Source: JABAQJ01 sp046327745 (GTDB lineage Bacteria; Gemmatimonadota; Gemmatimonadetes; Gemmatimonadales; Gemmatimonadaceae). Taken from it: a DNA stretch of 64,000 nucleotides. The stretch spans positions 62,001-126,000 of the forward strand of contig JAXLXV010000018.1 in assembly GCA_046327745.1 (NCBI GenBank), written 5' to 3'. Positions 23,814 through 32,355 of this stretch are shown here, in pieces. The notes below the pieces were generated by a model. The model saw only the letters and a list, made by a program, of their open reading frames with translations. It was not told the DNA's origin and did no database searches. The position numbers and the translations under genes were made by a program. Within the stretch, counting starts at the first letter, position 1, and each line of letters starts with the position of its first letter.

Positions 23814-25397
23814 ATGCGTCGTACTCGCATAGCGGCCCTAGTTGGCGTTGTTGCCATACCCCTGACGGTCGGGGCCTTCGCGCTTCAGGAGCATTCGTCG
23901 CGCGAGGGCGGCAGGCTCTTCGGTCAGGTCTTGGACCTCGTATCGAGTCGCTTTGTAGACTCGGTGGACGCCAACGACCTGTACGAGAAGGCGGCCCGAG
24001 GTCTGGTCAACCAACTTCAGGATCCGTACTCCGAACTGATGTCCCCCAAGCAACTCCAAGGCTTCAACACGAATACCGCCGGTAGATACGGCGGAATCGG
24101 AATGAGGATCGAGGAGCAAGCGACAAAAGGCGTCACAATCGTGCAGGTGTTCCATAACACCCCCGCCGAGCGCGCAGGCATCCGAGAAGGCGATCTGATC
24201 GTCGGCATCGATACTATGTCCACGCGGGGCTGGACGTCTCGGAAAGTCGCGGACTCGCTTACCGGCGCACCGGGCACGAAAGTCACCGTGTCTTTCTCGC
24301 GACCGGGCGTTCCCGATCCCTTCAAGGCGACGTTTGTGCGCGCGATTATCCGTGTGCCCGCCGTTCCGTATGCCATCCAGTTCGATGGGAAGATCGGCTA
24401 TGTCCCCGTGACCGGCTTCAACGAAACGTCTACGCAAGAGGTCGCTGCCGCTGTCCGTCGGCTACAATCCGAAGGCGCGAAGGGGCTCGTACTCGATTTG
24501 AGAAGCAATCCCGGCGGCTTCCTGGAGCAGGCTCTCCAGATGAGCAACTTGTTCCTACCGGAAGGCGCGGAGATCGCGTCCGTACGCGGCCGCAACGTGG
24601 ATCCGCAGACGTACACTGCTCAAGAGAAGCCCATAGCGCCTTCCATCCCGATGGTCATCCTCACGGACCAATACACGGCGTCGGCTTCGGAAATCGTCGC
24701 GGGTGCCCTTCAGGATCACGACCGCGCCGTCATCATGGGCACGACATCGTTCGGCAAGGGACTCGTGCAGACCCTGTTTAACCTCGACGGTGGCTATGCG
24801 CTCAAGATGACCACCGGCAAGTGGTACACGCCGAATGGCCGGTCCATCCAGAAGGAGCGGAAGCTCAACGCCGATGGCCAATTTGTTGAAGTTCACCCCG
24901 ATTCGCTGGAGTCAGACTCCGCCCGTAAGGCGCGCCCTGCCTTCAAATCGGATGGCGGACGAACCGTGTACGGCGGCGGAGCGATCACCCCCGACCTGAT
25001 CGTCCAGGCCGATACGTTCAGCACGGCCGAACAAGATTTCCGGAAGGCCACCGCAGCCAAGGGCCCCGATATTTACGTCGCCCTGTACGACTACGCGTTT
25101 GAGCTGAGCAAGCAGGTGCGACCGGACTTCACCGTCTCGCCGGCCTGGCGCGAGGAACTCTTCCAGCGACTCAAGAAGAAAGGCATCGAAATCGATCGCA
25201 AGCAGTACGACGGCGCTGCCCACTACGTCGATCGACTCCTCGAAAACCGCGTGGCGCGGCTCGCGTTCGGAGACTCCACCGCAAAGCGTCGCGAGCTGGA
25301 CGACGATTCACAGCTGCGGCGAGCCCTTGATCTGCTCCGGAAGGGCCAAAACCAGAAGGAGCTCTTTGCCCTCGTCGCCACAGCCGCTCGCCATTAG
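23814..25397 (+). CDS. C-terminal processing peptidase, S41 family
   Basis: Periplasmic serine protease of the CtpA/Prc type, 527 residues. Signal peptide (VGVVAIPLTVGAFALQ), helical N-domain, PDZ domain (about residues 90-180, GGIGMRIEEQ..PAERAGIREGDLIVGID), then the S41 domain with VLDLRSNPGGFLEQ, nucleophile Ser in TASASEIVAGAL and Lys in GTTSFGKGLVQ. The Ser-Lys dyad is complete. The extended C-terminus (about 130 residues after GRSIQKER) is helical. Such enzymes trim envelope proteins. Followed after 10 bp by a lipoprotein gene; cotranscription likely. Confidence 0.95.
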   Translation: MRRTRIAALVGVVAIPLTVGAFALQEHSSREGGRLFGQVLDLVSSRFVDSVDANDLYEKAARGLVNQLQDPYSELMSPKQLQGFNTNTAGRYGGIGMRIEEQATKGVTIVQVFHNTPAERAGIREGDLIVGIDTMSTRGWTSRKVADSLTGAPGTKVTVSFSRPGVPDPFKATFVRAIIRVPAVPYAIQFDGKIGYVPVTGFNETSTQEVAAAVRRLQSEGAKGLVLDLRSNPGGFLEQALQMSNLFLPEGAEIASVRGRNVDPQTYTAQEKPIAPSIPMVILTDQYTASASEIVAGALQDHDRAVIMGTTSFGKGLVQTLFNLDGGYALKMTTGKWYTPNGRSIQKERKLNADGQFVEVHPDSLESDSARKARPAFKSDGGRTVYGGGAITPDLIVQADTFSTAEQDFRKATAAKGPDIYVALYDYAFELSKQVRPDFTVSPAWREELFQRLKKKGIEIDRKQYDGAAHYVDRLLENRVARLAFGDSTAKRRELDDDSQLRRALDLLRKGQNQKELFALVATAARH

Positions 25398-25407
25398 ATT
25401 CGTCGGC

Positions 25408-26469
25408 ATGCGACGTCCCCATTTGATCGCCGCCACGCTCCTCGTGGCGGCGCTTTCGTGTCGGCACACCGCGCCGGCGACTTTCCTTGCGGCTGAAACA
25501 GGAGAGACGCACCTCGGGCGCATTCGGCAATTGACCAACGGCGGCGAGAACGCTGAAGCCTACTTCAGTCGAGATGGTCAGTGGCTCACGTTCCAGTCTA
25601 CCCGTGATGGACGCGCGTGCGACCAGCAGTACGTCATGCGCATCGACGGCACGGGACTGCAGCGTGTCTCCAACGGACAGGGAAAGACCACCTGTGGCTG
25701 GTTCCTTCCCGACGGCAAGCGGCTCTTCTTTGGGTCTTCCCATGCCCATGATTCCACCTGCCCTCCTCGCCCCGATCCCTCGGCTGGCTACGTCTGGCCG
25801 CTCGATCGCTACGACATCTACACGGTGAACCGCGACGGCACTGATCTGCGTCGCCTAACGAATTACAATGCGTATACGGCCGAGGGCGTACTATCGCCTG
25901 ATGGCAAGAGGATCGTTTTCACGTCCCTCAAAGACGGCGACCTCGACATCTACACCATGAATGTGGATGGCACGGACGTGCGACAACTGACGCACACGCC
26001 CGGCTACGACGGTGGTCCTTGGTGGTCGCCTGACGGCACACGCATCGTCTACCGCGCGCATCACCCGGCCGACTCAGCGCAGCTGGCGGATTATCGACAG
26101 CTGTTGAGTAGGAACCTCGTGCGACCAAGTCGCGTCGAACTTTTCGTGATGAATGCTGATGGTTCCGATCAACATCAGGTGACTAGTCTTGGCGGCGCGA
26201 ACTTCGGTCCTTCGTGGAGCCCGGACGGAAAGCGCATCATTTTCGCCTCGAATTACCAGAATCCTCGGGGCGGCAACTTCGATCTGTACATGGTGGACTC
26301 GCATGCGGACCGCGCCGGCCCCACACAGGTTGAACAGATCACCCGATCACCGGTGTTCGATGGCTTCCCGATGTTCTCGCCCGACGGAAAGCACCTCGTG
26401 TGGGCGTCAAATCGGCACGACGTGAAGCCGACGGAAACGAACCTGTTCATCGCGGACTGGAAGCCCTAG
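25408..26469 (+). CDS. TolB-like beta-propeller lipoprotein (PD40 repeats)
   Basis: 353 residues. The signal peptide ends in the lipobox AALSC, so it is lipid-anchored. Five to six PD40/WD40-like blades are visible through the repeated SPDG motif: YFSRDGQWLTF, FLPDGKRLFFGS, LSPDGKRIVFTS, WSPDGTRIVYR, WSPDGKRIIFAS and FSPDGKHLVWAS. No C-terminal peptidase domain is present. The role may be scaffolding at the envelope, as in TolB. ATG 25408 is preferred over the longer frame overlapping ctpA. The gene sits between the S41 peptidase and paraslipin genes. Confidence 0.88.
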   Translation: MRRPHLIAATLLVAALSCRHTAPATFLAAETGETHLGRIRQLTNGGENAEAYFSRDGQWLTFQSTRDGRACDQQYVMRIDGTGLQRVSNGQGKTTCGWFLPDGKRLFFGSSHAHDSTCPPRPDPSAGYVWPLDRYDIYTVNRDGTDLRRLTNYNAYTAEGVLSPDGKRIVFTSLKDGDLDIYTMNVDGTDVRQLTHTPGYDGGPWWSPDGTRIVYRAHHPADSAQLADYRQLLSRNLVRPSRVELFVMNADGSDQHQVTSLGGANFGPSWSPDGKRIIFASNYQNPRGGNFDLYMVDSHADRAGPTQVEQITRSPVFDGFPMFSPDGKHLVWASNRHDVKPTETNLFIADWKP

Positions 26470-26519
26470 AGGATTCACGCCGAATACTCTGCTCATCGCT
26501 TCGCCTGGGAGAGAATTCC

Positions 26520-27545
26520 ATGTTCGTGGTGCCAGCCGTCGTTGCGATTCTGATCGTTGCGTTTCTGAGCCGATCAGTAAAAGTCATCGGGCAAGCCGAA
26601 GTCATGGTGGTCGAGCGCCTCGGGCGATTTCATCGCGTCGCTCGGTCCGGTCTGAACCTCCTGATTCCAATCGTGGAGCGGCCTCGTCACCTGGAGGTGC
26701 GCTACTCGGAAGCCGCGCCAGGAGGCACGATGCGCATCATGGCATCGTCCACACCGCGAATTGATCTGCGGGAACAGGTGCTGAATTTCCCCAGTCAACC
26801 GGTGATTACCAAGGACAACGTCACGATCGACATCGACGCCGTCTTGTACTATCGGATTGTTGATCCGCAGAAGGCGACTTACGCCGTCCAGAATCTGCCA
26901 TACGCGCTGGAAACACTGACGCGCACGACGCTTCGCAACATCGTCGGGGAAATGGAGCTCGACCACACCCTCGCGTCGCGGGACGAAATCAATAGACGCA
27001 TGCGAGAGGTGATCGAGGAGGTGTCCATCAACTGGGGATGCGACGTTACGCGCGTTGAACTGCAGGCGATCGAGCCGCCAAGAGACATCCAGCAGTCCAT
27101 GGAGCTTCAGATGCGTGCCGAGCGCGAGCGAAGAGCTACCGTGACGCAGGCTGAAGCCGGCAAGCGCGCCGCGATTCTCGAATCCGAGGGGCTCCGCGAA
27201 TCGCAAGTTCGTAAGGCTGAGGGTGAAAAGGAGGCAGCCATTCTGCGTGCCGAAGGGTTGGCACAGGCTCGTCTGGCGATGGCTCAGGCTGAGGCCGAGG
27301 CAATCCAGCGCATCGCCGCGGCGCTGCCCTCCGGCCAGGTGGCTACCTATTTGCTCGGGCTCAAATATCTGGAGGCACTGCCAGGGCTCACCCAGGGGAA
27401 GGGAACCACGATCTTCCTTCCCGCCGAGGCGGCCGGAGTCATGGGTGCCCTTGGCGGCATCCGAGAGCTCTTAAACAAGGCAAGTTCCGACGCGCCACCG
27501 GTGCCTGCCCCTCGTCTTGCTCCACCCGCTTCGGATGGGCGGTAA
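26520..27545 (+). CDS. SPFH/stomatin-like paraslipin (QmcA type)
   Basis: 341 residues. A single N-terminal membrane segment (FVVPAVVAILIVAFLS) is followed by an SPFH domain (GQAEVMVVERLGRFHRVARSGLNLLIP, STPRIDLREQVLNFP, ITKDNVTIDIDAVLYYRI) and a helical coiled-coil part with AEGEKEAAILRAEG. This is the paraslipin group involved in membrane microdomain organisation and protease control. GGGAGAG precedes the ATG at 26520. An NfeD-like partner, common next to paraslipin genes, is not found here; a short zinc-ribbon gene follows after 9 bp. Confidence 0.92.
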   Translation: MFVVPAVVAILIVAFLSRSVKVIGQAEVMVVERLGRFHRVARSGLNLLIPIVERPRHLEVRYSEAAPGGTMRIMASSTPRIDLREQVLNFPSQPVITKDNVTIDIDAVLYYRIVDPQKATYAVQNLPYALETLTRTTLRNIVGEMELDHTLASRDEINRRMREVIEEVSINWGCDVTRVELQAIEPPRDIQQSMELQMRAERERRATVTQAEAGKRAAILESEGLRESQVRKAEGEKEAAILRAEGLAQARLAMAQAEAEAIQRIAAALPSGQVATYLLGLKYLEALPGLTQGKGTTIFLPAEAAGVMGALGGIRELLNKASSDAPPVPAPRLAPPASDGR

Positions 27546-27554
27546 GGATCGGAT

Positions 27555-27782
27555 TTGGCGCGTCGCCCGATCTCCCTAGAGCGCGCGGACCGGATCGCGC
27601 GGGCTCGACACTGTCCGCAGTGCCTCGAGTACTCGTTCAAGAAGTTGGTTGTGCGCTCCGCGCCAACCTCCGAACGGAAGGAGCTAGGGGCGTTTTGGGT
27701 TGTGAGCCGAACTTGCGGCGTCTGCGGGCTTGAGCAAGAGCTTGCCCTCGATGCGGATGGAGAACTCGTCTACGAGTCCTAA
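27555..27782 (+). CDS. Small zinc-ribbon protein
   Basis: 75 residues with two CxxC pairs (CPQC near 20, CGVC near 54), the layout of a zinc ribbon. The rest is basic at the N-terminus and acidic at the C-terminus. Start is a TTG at 27555 with AAGGAT upstream, 9 bp after the paraslipin stop, so it is probably the last gene of that operon. Function unknown. Confidence 0.6.
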   Translation: MARRPISLERADRIARARHCPQCLEYSFKKLVVRSAPTSERKELGAFWVVSRTCGVCGLEQELALDADGELVYES

Positions 27783-28070
27783 GCGTCTGCATCAGAACGC
27801 CTCTGGGGAACTCCGTCCGACCGCGCAGATATCAACATCGCAAAAGGGACGCGCGTTCTCGTAGGCTTTCCTCGCCACCGAACTTTTCGCCTGATGGACC
27901 GCTGAAGGAGCGGACGCCGCCTTTACTGTTCGTCCGAGTCTTGCTCCTCTCACGGCGCCGAGAACGCTGCAGAAACCGGCGGAACTTGGAGCCGGTTCTT
28001 TAGACGGTTACCTTTCCTTGAGGTGCGCTACAACGATTGGCGTACGAAACGCTGCAGCTAAGGAGGCTGA

Positions 28071-28280
28071 ATGCGCAAACCACGTCCAGCGACGTACAAT
28101 CCCGCTCAGGCACTGCACCTTATAGCGAGTGACCGAAGCGGCGAGCCCCTGAGCTGTCCCTCTTGTTCCGGCAATATCGAGCGCTTCCCAGCGCGCGTGC
28201 CGCCTCCACCGCACTCCCACGTGACGCTCAAGTGCACGTCCTGCGGTCGAGTCGCTCGCTATATCGCCGGTGCCGCTTAG
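28071..28280 (+). CDS. Small zinc-ribbon protein
   Basis: 69 residues with CPSC (29-32) and CTSC (55-58), a second small zinc ribbon near the one at 27555 but not similar beyond the cysteines. A textbook AAGGAGG lies just before the ATG. The 288-bp gap upstream contains only a 7-bp hairpin (27974-27997) and no gene I can support. Function unknown; it precedes the cold-shock gene by 178 bp. Confidence 0.72.
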   Translation: MRKPRPATYNPAQALHLIASDRSGEPLSCPSCSGNIERFPARVPPPPHSHVTLKCTSCGRVARYIAGAA

Positions 28281-28458
28281 AAAAACAGGTATTTACTATC
28301 AAGCTTAACGCACTTATTTACCTCATTACCGCGTCTTCGAGGTTCCGCTTGGGGCCATACTCGACGCGCTTTTCACCTCCCGGTACTCTCCGATGTGCGG
28401 GGAACTCCACCGGGTCGCAACACCGCTAGCCCCAGCAGGGGGAAAGAGGAACATCGGC

Positions 28459-28665
28459 ATGGCACGCATCTCCGGAACTGTGAAGTGGTTTAATGACGCC
28501 AAGGGCTTTGGCTTTATTTCCCGCGAGGGGGGCCCGGACGTGTTCGTCCACTTCAGTGCAATCCAGACTCCTGGATTCAAGACCCTTGCGGAGGGTGATC
28601 GCGTGGAGTTCGAAATCGTGCAGGGTCAGAAGGGCCCGCAGGCGTCGGACGTCATCAAGGTCTGA
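28459..28665 (+). CDS. cspA: Cold-shock domain protein
   Basis: Single OB-fold nucleic-acid-binding protein of 68 residues. RNP1 is GFGFIS and RNP2 is VFVHFSAI, both intact, with MARISGTVKWFNDAKG at the start. AGAGGAA precedes the ATG. The long untranslated leader (up to 178 bp from the preceding gene) fits cold-shock mRNAs whose 5' UTR folds with temperature, but I did not derive a specific fold. A strong terminator follows 31 bp after the stop. Confidence 0.95.
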   Translation: MARISGTVKWFNDAKGFGFISREGGPDVFVHFSAIQTPGFKTLAEGDRVEFEIVQGQKGPQASDVIKV

Positions 28666-28695
28666 TCACCATCGGAGCATTGACCCGAAGGTAAG

Positions 28696-28727
28696 GCGCC
28701 CCGGCAGTTAGCCGGGGCGCTTTCTTT
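28696..28727 (+). terminator. Rho-independent terminator of cspA
   Basis: GCGCCCCGGC (28696-28705) and GCCGGGGCGC (28711-28720) form a perfect 10-bp stem with a 5-nt loop, followed by TTTCTTTC. Confidence 0.9.
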
Positions 28728-28867
28728 CGTACAGTCTTGCATGTATCCCCTAAGCAGCCAGCTTGATGGTTACTATGGGAAGCTCCTGCCCATTTTCGCT
28801 GAAGGTCGCGAAGGTAACCTGACTGAGCTGTAGTAACCCGCGGCAGACCTGATCGTCACCAGCACGT

Positions 28868-29209
28868 ATGGTCGAATTCGGCCGATTCATCCCTCCAGCG
28901 GATCTATCGAGAGGCTCGGTGTCTGAGATCAAGCCAGTCCGCGTGCTTTATGAGCGACCCCTTCCCGGGGGAGGCTACGTCCAAGTTGAGGAAGATGCCT
29001 CAGCTCAGGCCGTCCATCGCGGGCACGTGGCCGTCGAGCGACGCTCGGACCCGGATCGAAGAGAAGGGCACGAGCCGCCGATCATCGCCAGTGCCGAAGG
29101 CGCCTCGGCGCAAAGCGTCGTTCGTCAACTCTTGGAGATCGCGACCGACAACGTGGCCATTGCTCGCGAGCTTCTCCGTCGCCACATGGGCGGGCGCGCT
29201 CGCTTCTAG
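28868..29209 (+). CDS. Hypothetical protein
   Basis: 113 residues with no recognised domain. The middle (RVLYERPLPGGGYVQVEE) looks like a short beta-meander; the end (SVVRQLLEIATDNVAIARELLRRHM) is an amphipathic helix. Start ATG 28868 is uncertain: a GTG at 28919 has GAGAGG closer to it and begins exactly at the ordered region. A terminator-like hairpin follows the stop. The 202-bp gap upstream holds the cspA terminator and no supported gene. Confidence 0.55.
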   Translation: MVEFGRFIPPADLSRGSVSEIKPVRVLYERPLPGGGYVQVEEDASAQAVHRGHVAVERRSDPDRREGHEPPIIASAEGASAQSVVRQLLEIATDNVAIARELLRRHMGGRARF

Positions 29210-29229
29210 GGTCGTTGTTGCCCCACAGA

Positions 29230-29260
29230 AAAGGGCGCCACGAGTAACGGGGCGCCCTTT
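29230..29260. terminator. Bidirectional hairpin terminator
   Basis: AAAGGGCGCC (29230-29239) and GGCGCCCTTT (29251-29260) form a perfect 10-bp stem with an 11-nt loop. A/T ends make it usable in both directions, between two convergent hypothetical genes. Confidence 0.65.
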
Positions 29261-29286
29261 GCATTTCCAGTCAACAGAACCGCCGC

Positions 29287-29631
29287 TTAGTACGCTGAGA
29301 CTCGCTCGAGTGGGAGTTCGATCTGCGACCCGCCCGAACGCTCGGCCGGAGACGGTGCCGTACGCCTAGTCGCGGTATCGCTGCAAGCGCCAAGCAGGTG
29401 CGCGGTTTGGTGATACAGGTGCATGGTCTGCAGCGGAGCGGCATATCCACGGGCGTTCCCGCTCGCAATGCCACGCGCTTCATCACGGACCGCACGGGGA
29501 AGTGCTTGCGCTAGCGGATGCGCGAGCAGCCGCCGAACAGTTTCCAAATCACGGGCGCTCAGCGCACCGCACAACGACTCGAGAAAGGCCAACACACGCA
29601 CCCCGCTTTGTGTGTTATTTACACTTTGCAA
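29287..29631 (-). CDS. Hypothetical protein
   Basis: About 114 residues, no recognised family. The first 50 residues are helical with Leu heptad spacing (VLAFLESLCGALSARDLETVRRLLAHPL); the tail is Thr/Arg/Ser-rich and probably disordered. The start could be TTG at 29631 or the GTG codons about ten codons further in. It lies downstream of the NrtR-like gene on the same strand with a 70-bp gap. Confidence 0.5.
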   Translation of the reverse strand: MQSVNNTQSGVRVLAFLESLCGALSARDLETVRRLLAHPLAQALPRAVRDEARGIASGNARGYAAPLQTMHLYHQTAHLLGACSDTATRRTAPSPAERSGGSQIELPLERVSAY

Positions 29632-29701
29632 CTAATACTCTCGACGGTCAAGTCAGCCGCCCGTAACGGACCCTTTACAGGGCGTGGGATTCTACCCCGT
29701 C

Positions 29702-30403
29702 CTACCCTAGGAGATCGAACCGTACCGGCCGCCGTCCGTTCTTCCGGCGCCGTGGCGCGTATCGAAACAGTTGGGCTGGACGCCCCCGTCCTTCGCTGCG
29801 CCATTCATCGGTTGGTACTACGAGGTACGAGGCCTGAAGCGCGCGACGAAAACTTGCCTTGTGCAATCTTCGTCCCAGCAACAGCTCGTATGCCTGCTGC
29901 AGTTCGCCAAGTGTGAACTGTTCGGGGAGCAGGCGAAACGCGACCGGTGCGTGATCCATGCGATGACGGATCGATGACAGACCACTGTCGAGTATGGCGC
30001 GTTGGCGAGCGAGCAGAGTTGGCAACTGGCCGACGGGTATCCACGAATGTTTGTCTGTGACCTTTGACTCTCCGCCATCAGCCATCAGAGCGACAAAAGC
30101 GACTGACAACACACTAGAGGCAGGGTGTTTGTGTCCGTCGGCGAACGCACCCACCTGATCGATCCACGCCGCCCTGGTTCGTGACGCCGTCCGCACGATG
30201 CGCTGAGCAGCATCTTCCAGGCGCTCGCCGCCTGCTGTCACGTCCCACGGCAACTCCCAGTGTGCTCGAGCTCCACTCGAGCTAGAGTGCCTCATCAAGA
30301 CAGCGAGCTGGCGACCCTGTGGCTTTACGATGATGACGTCAACCGTGAAGCCTGACCCGCGTGATGTCGATCTCTCTGGAGCGGGGGCGGGCCGTGAACG
30401 CAT
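29702..30403 (-). CDS. NrtR-type Nudix-domain transcriptional regulator
   Basis: 233 residues. The N-terminal Nudix-like domain (FTVDVIIVKPQGRQLAVLMRHS..WELPWDVTAGGERLEDAAQRIV) has a degenerate Nudix box, expected for a ligand-binding rather than hydrolytic domain. The C-terminal winged helix (QFTLGELQQAYELLLGRRLHKASFRRAL) matches NrtR regulators, which sense ADP-ribose or related molecules and control NAD metabolism or sugar use. A perfect ATTAGT-N11-ACTAAT palindrome lies 9 bp upstream of the ATG, suggesting autorepression. No NAD gene is adjacent, so the regulon is unknown. Confidence 0.85.
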   Translation of the reverse strand: MRSRPAPAPERSTSRGSGFTVDVIIVKPQGRQLAVLMRHSSSSGARAHWELPWDVTAGGERLEDAAQRIVRTASRTRAAWIDQVGAFADGHKHPASSVLSVAFVALMADGGESKVTDKHSWIPVGQLPTLLARQRAILDSGLSSIRHRMDHAPVAFRLLPEQFTLGELQQAYELLLGRRLHKASFRRALQASYLVVPTDEWRSEGRGRPAQLFRYAPRRRKNGRRPVRFDLLG

Positions 30404-30411
30404 GCGGGCGA

Positions 30412-30434
30412 ATTAGTAGCGCACTGAAACTAAT
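30412..30434 (-). promoter_or_regulatory. Palindromic operator in front of the NrtR-like gene
   Basis: ATTAGT-N11-ACTAAT, a perfect 6-bp inverted repeat over 23 bp, AT-rich in a GC-rich setting and 9 bp from the start codon. Published NrtR boxes are also about 21-bp palindromes with TTAGT/ACTAA-like arms; the match here is inference. Confidence 0.55.
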
Positions 30435-30492
30435 GTCAAGCCCTCACACGCTACGCATCACGACGCAGATTTATCGCGGCCCCGCGCGCCCG

Positions 30493-32355
30493 TCAATCCG
30501 GGCGCGTTGTCGTATTCTGTGACAGTGCCGGCCGTTGCACGCCACTACCGTAGGGAAGGAGTGGAGGAATCGAGATCGGCAGTTTGCCCGTGATGGGCCG
30601 TCGTCCCACCAGCGCGCGGGCGGCCGCACGTTGAGAGGCAGCACCCCCTCCCCACGCAACCATATACGTCGGCACCGAGGGGACTTGTTGCAGCAGATAG
30701 GGTGTGCCAAATGAAATCAGCACCACGCTCTTCCCGCGCGCCACCACGCTGTTCACAAAGTCGGCAAACGCACTCGGAGCAGCCGCCGTGGCAGACTCCG
30801 AATTGATATTGAGGTAGTTGCAGATGACGACGAGGTCTGCACCGTCAATAGCGCGATCCGCTGCTTCGGTTCTCGGCGCGTCTTCGTCCGCATTCATCCA
30901 CACGTGCGCCACTTGGGGGACCGAACGTCGAACTTCCGCCAGGAAGCTCGTGCCCGCGCCAAGGTCTGCACGCCGTGCATATGTGACGACCGCCAGCTTC
31001 GGTGCGCGCCCCGCTGTGCCCGATATGGGCACACTACTCGTAGCGTCGCGGGCAAGGACAATCGACCGCTCGGCAACCTCCTCTGCGAGACGCTGGTGAG
31101 AGGAATCACCGACGATCGCGCGAACCCGCTCCAGGGAAACCTGCCGATCGCTGTTCAAGTGAAAACGAACCTTGAGCGCCAAAACGCGCCGGACCGACGC
31201 GTTCAGCTGAGCCTCCGAATAACGCCCTTCACTAACTCCGCTCACCACGGCGTCAATCGTGGCGGACACGTCGGAGGGCATGAGAAGCACGTCGTTGCCG
31301 GCGGCAATGGCTCGCTTTGCGGCTTCAGCTGCACCGTATGTATCCACGACGCCCTTCATGTCCATGGCATCAGTGACCAAGAGTCCTTGAAAGCCTAGTG
31401 ACTTTCGGAGCAGGTCGGTCATTACACGGGGAGAAAGCGTCGCCGGCACCCCGCTCGAGTCCAAGGCGGGAAGAAAACCGTGGAAGGTCATGATCGCCCC
31501 AACGCCTGCCCCGATGGCGGCCCGGAATGGCACCAGCTCCAACGAATCAAGCCGCTCACGGCTGGCACGCACAACGCTCAGGGCCAGATGCGAGTTCGTC
31601 TCCGTGTCACCGTGTCCAGGAAAGTGCTTCCCCGTGGCCAGTACGCCGCCGTCCTGCAAGCCGCGGATGTTCGCGGCGCCCAACATAGCCGTTAGCCTCG
31701 CGTCTTCGGAAAACGCGCGCGCCCCAATTACGGGATTTGCTGGATTGTTGTTCACATCCAGCACGGGATTGAAAGCGATGTGAATTCCGAGAGCTCGCGC
31801 CTCTTGCGCGGTGGCACGGCCAAACGCGTACGCCAGGGCAGAGTCGCGTGTCGCTCCCAAGGCCATTTGAAGGGGGAAGGTCGTCGCGCCACCCAAGTCG
31901 ATGGCATTCGGTAGGAAGTACCCGCCGCGTGCCCTGAATCCGACTCCGGTCTCCATGTCTGCACTGATCAACAGCGGGAGCTGGCTCTGTCGCTGCAGCG
32001 CGTTCGCCTTGGCCGCGATATCCAGAGGTGAACCAACAGACATTATGAAACCACCGACGTGCTGCTCGCGCACCAATCGCGTTATCCGGGTCCACTCAGC
32101 GCTCCCTTCGGCAACGTAGTCGCCGAGGATCCACGGCCATACCAACTGCGCGGCACGATCCCGAATGGTCATGGAGGCCAACACGGAGTCTGCCCATCGA
32201 CCACTCGACGCCGACGAGGCCACATTTGGTGTTGTGACCACGTGCGTCCCGGGAGCCTGACAACCCATCATCGCAACGACGATCGCGGAGAGGCACAAGC
32301 TCCGCCGCCGGGTCGCCGTTGCCGTCCGGCCGATCGCGCCCGAACTCACTACCAC
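30493..32355 (-). CDS. Glycoside hydrolase family 3 lipoprotein (NagZ-like beta-N-acetylhexosaminidase)
   Basis: 620 residues. Lipobox VVAMMGC32 anchors it in the envelope. The GH3 N-domain carries LISADMETGVG, FNPVLDVNNNP and KHFPGHGDTETNSH (243-256); nucleophile Asp329 lies in VTDAMDMKGV. A second, C-terminal GH3 domain covers about 430-600. The NagZ acid/base dyad, normally Asp-Ser-His in KHFPGHGxTxxDSH, reads Asn254-Ser-His256 here, so catalysis may be altered. Peptidoglycan recycling or chitosugar cleavage is the expected role. The GTG start overlaps the YggX-like stop by 7 bp; an in-frame GTG two codons later is equally good. Confidence 0.88.
   Translation of the reverse strand: MVVSSGAIGRTATATRRRSLCLSAIVVAMMGCQAPGTHVVTTPNVASSASSGRWADSVLASMTIRDRAAQLVWPWILGDYVAEGSAEWTRITRLVREQHVGGFIMSVGSPLDIAAKANALQRQSQLPLLISADMETGVGFRARGGYFLPNAIDLGGATTFPLQMALGATRDSALAYAFGRATAQEARALGIHIAFNPVLDVNNNPANPVIGARAFSEDARLTAMLGAANIRGLQDGGVLATGKHFPGHGDTETNSHLALSVVRASRERLDSLELVPFRAAIGAGVGAIMTFHGFLPALDSSGVPATLSPRVMTDLLRKSLGFQGLLVTDAMDMKGVVDTYGAAEAAKRAIAAGNDVLLMPSDVSATIDAVVSGVSEGRYSEAQLNASVRRVLALKVRFHLNSDRQVSLERVRAIVGDSSHQRLAEEVAERSIVLARDATSSVPISGTAGRAPKLAVVTYARRADLGAGTSFLAEVRRSVPQVAHVWMNADEDAPRTEAADRAIDGADLVVICNYLNINSESATAAAPSAFADFVNSVVARGKSVVLISFGTPYLLQQVPSVPTYMVAWGGGAASQRAAARALVGRRPITGKLPISIPPLLPYGSGVQRPALSQNTTTRPD

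Noticed and set aside
27974..27997. AACCGGC/GCCGGTT hairpin before the second zinc-ribbon gene
   Set aside because: Only 7 bp with a 10-nt loop and no T-run; not enough to call a terminator or riboswitch.
28750..28932. 60-residue minus-strand frame beside the hypothetical at 28868
   Set aside because: No ribosome-binding site, overlaps the plus-strand frame, and no recognisable features, though the gap it occupies is otherwise empty.
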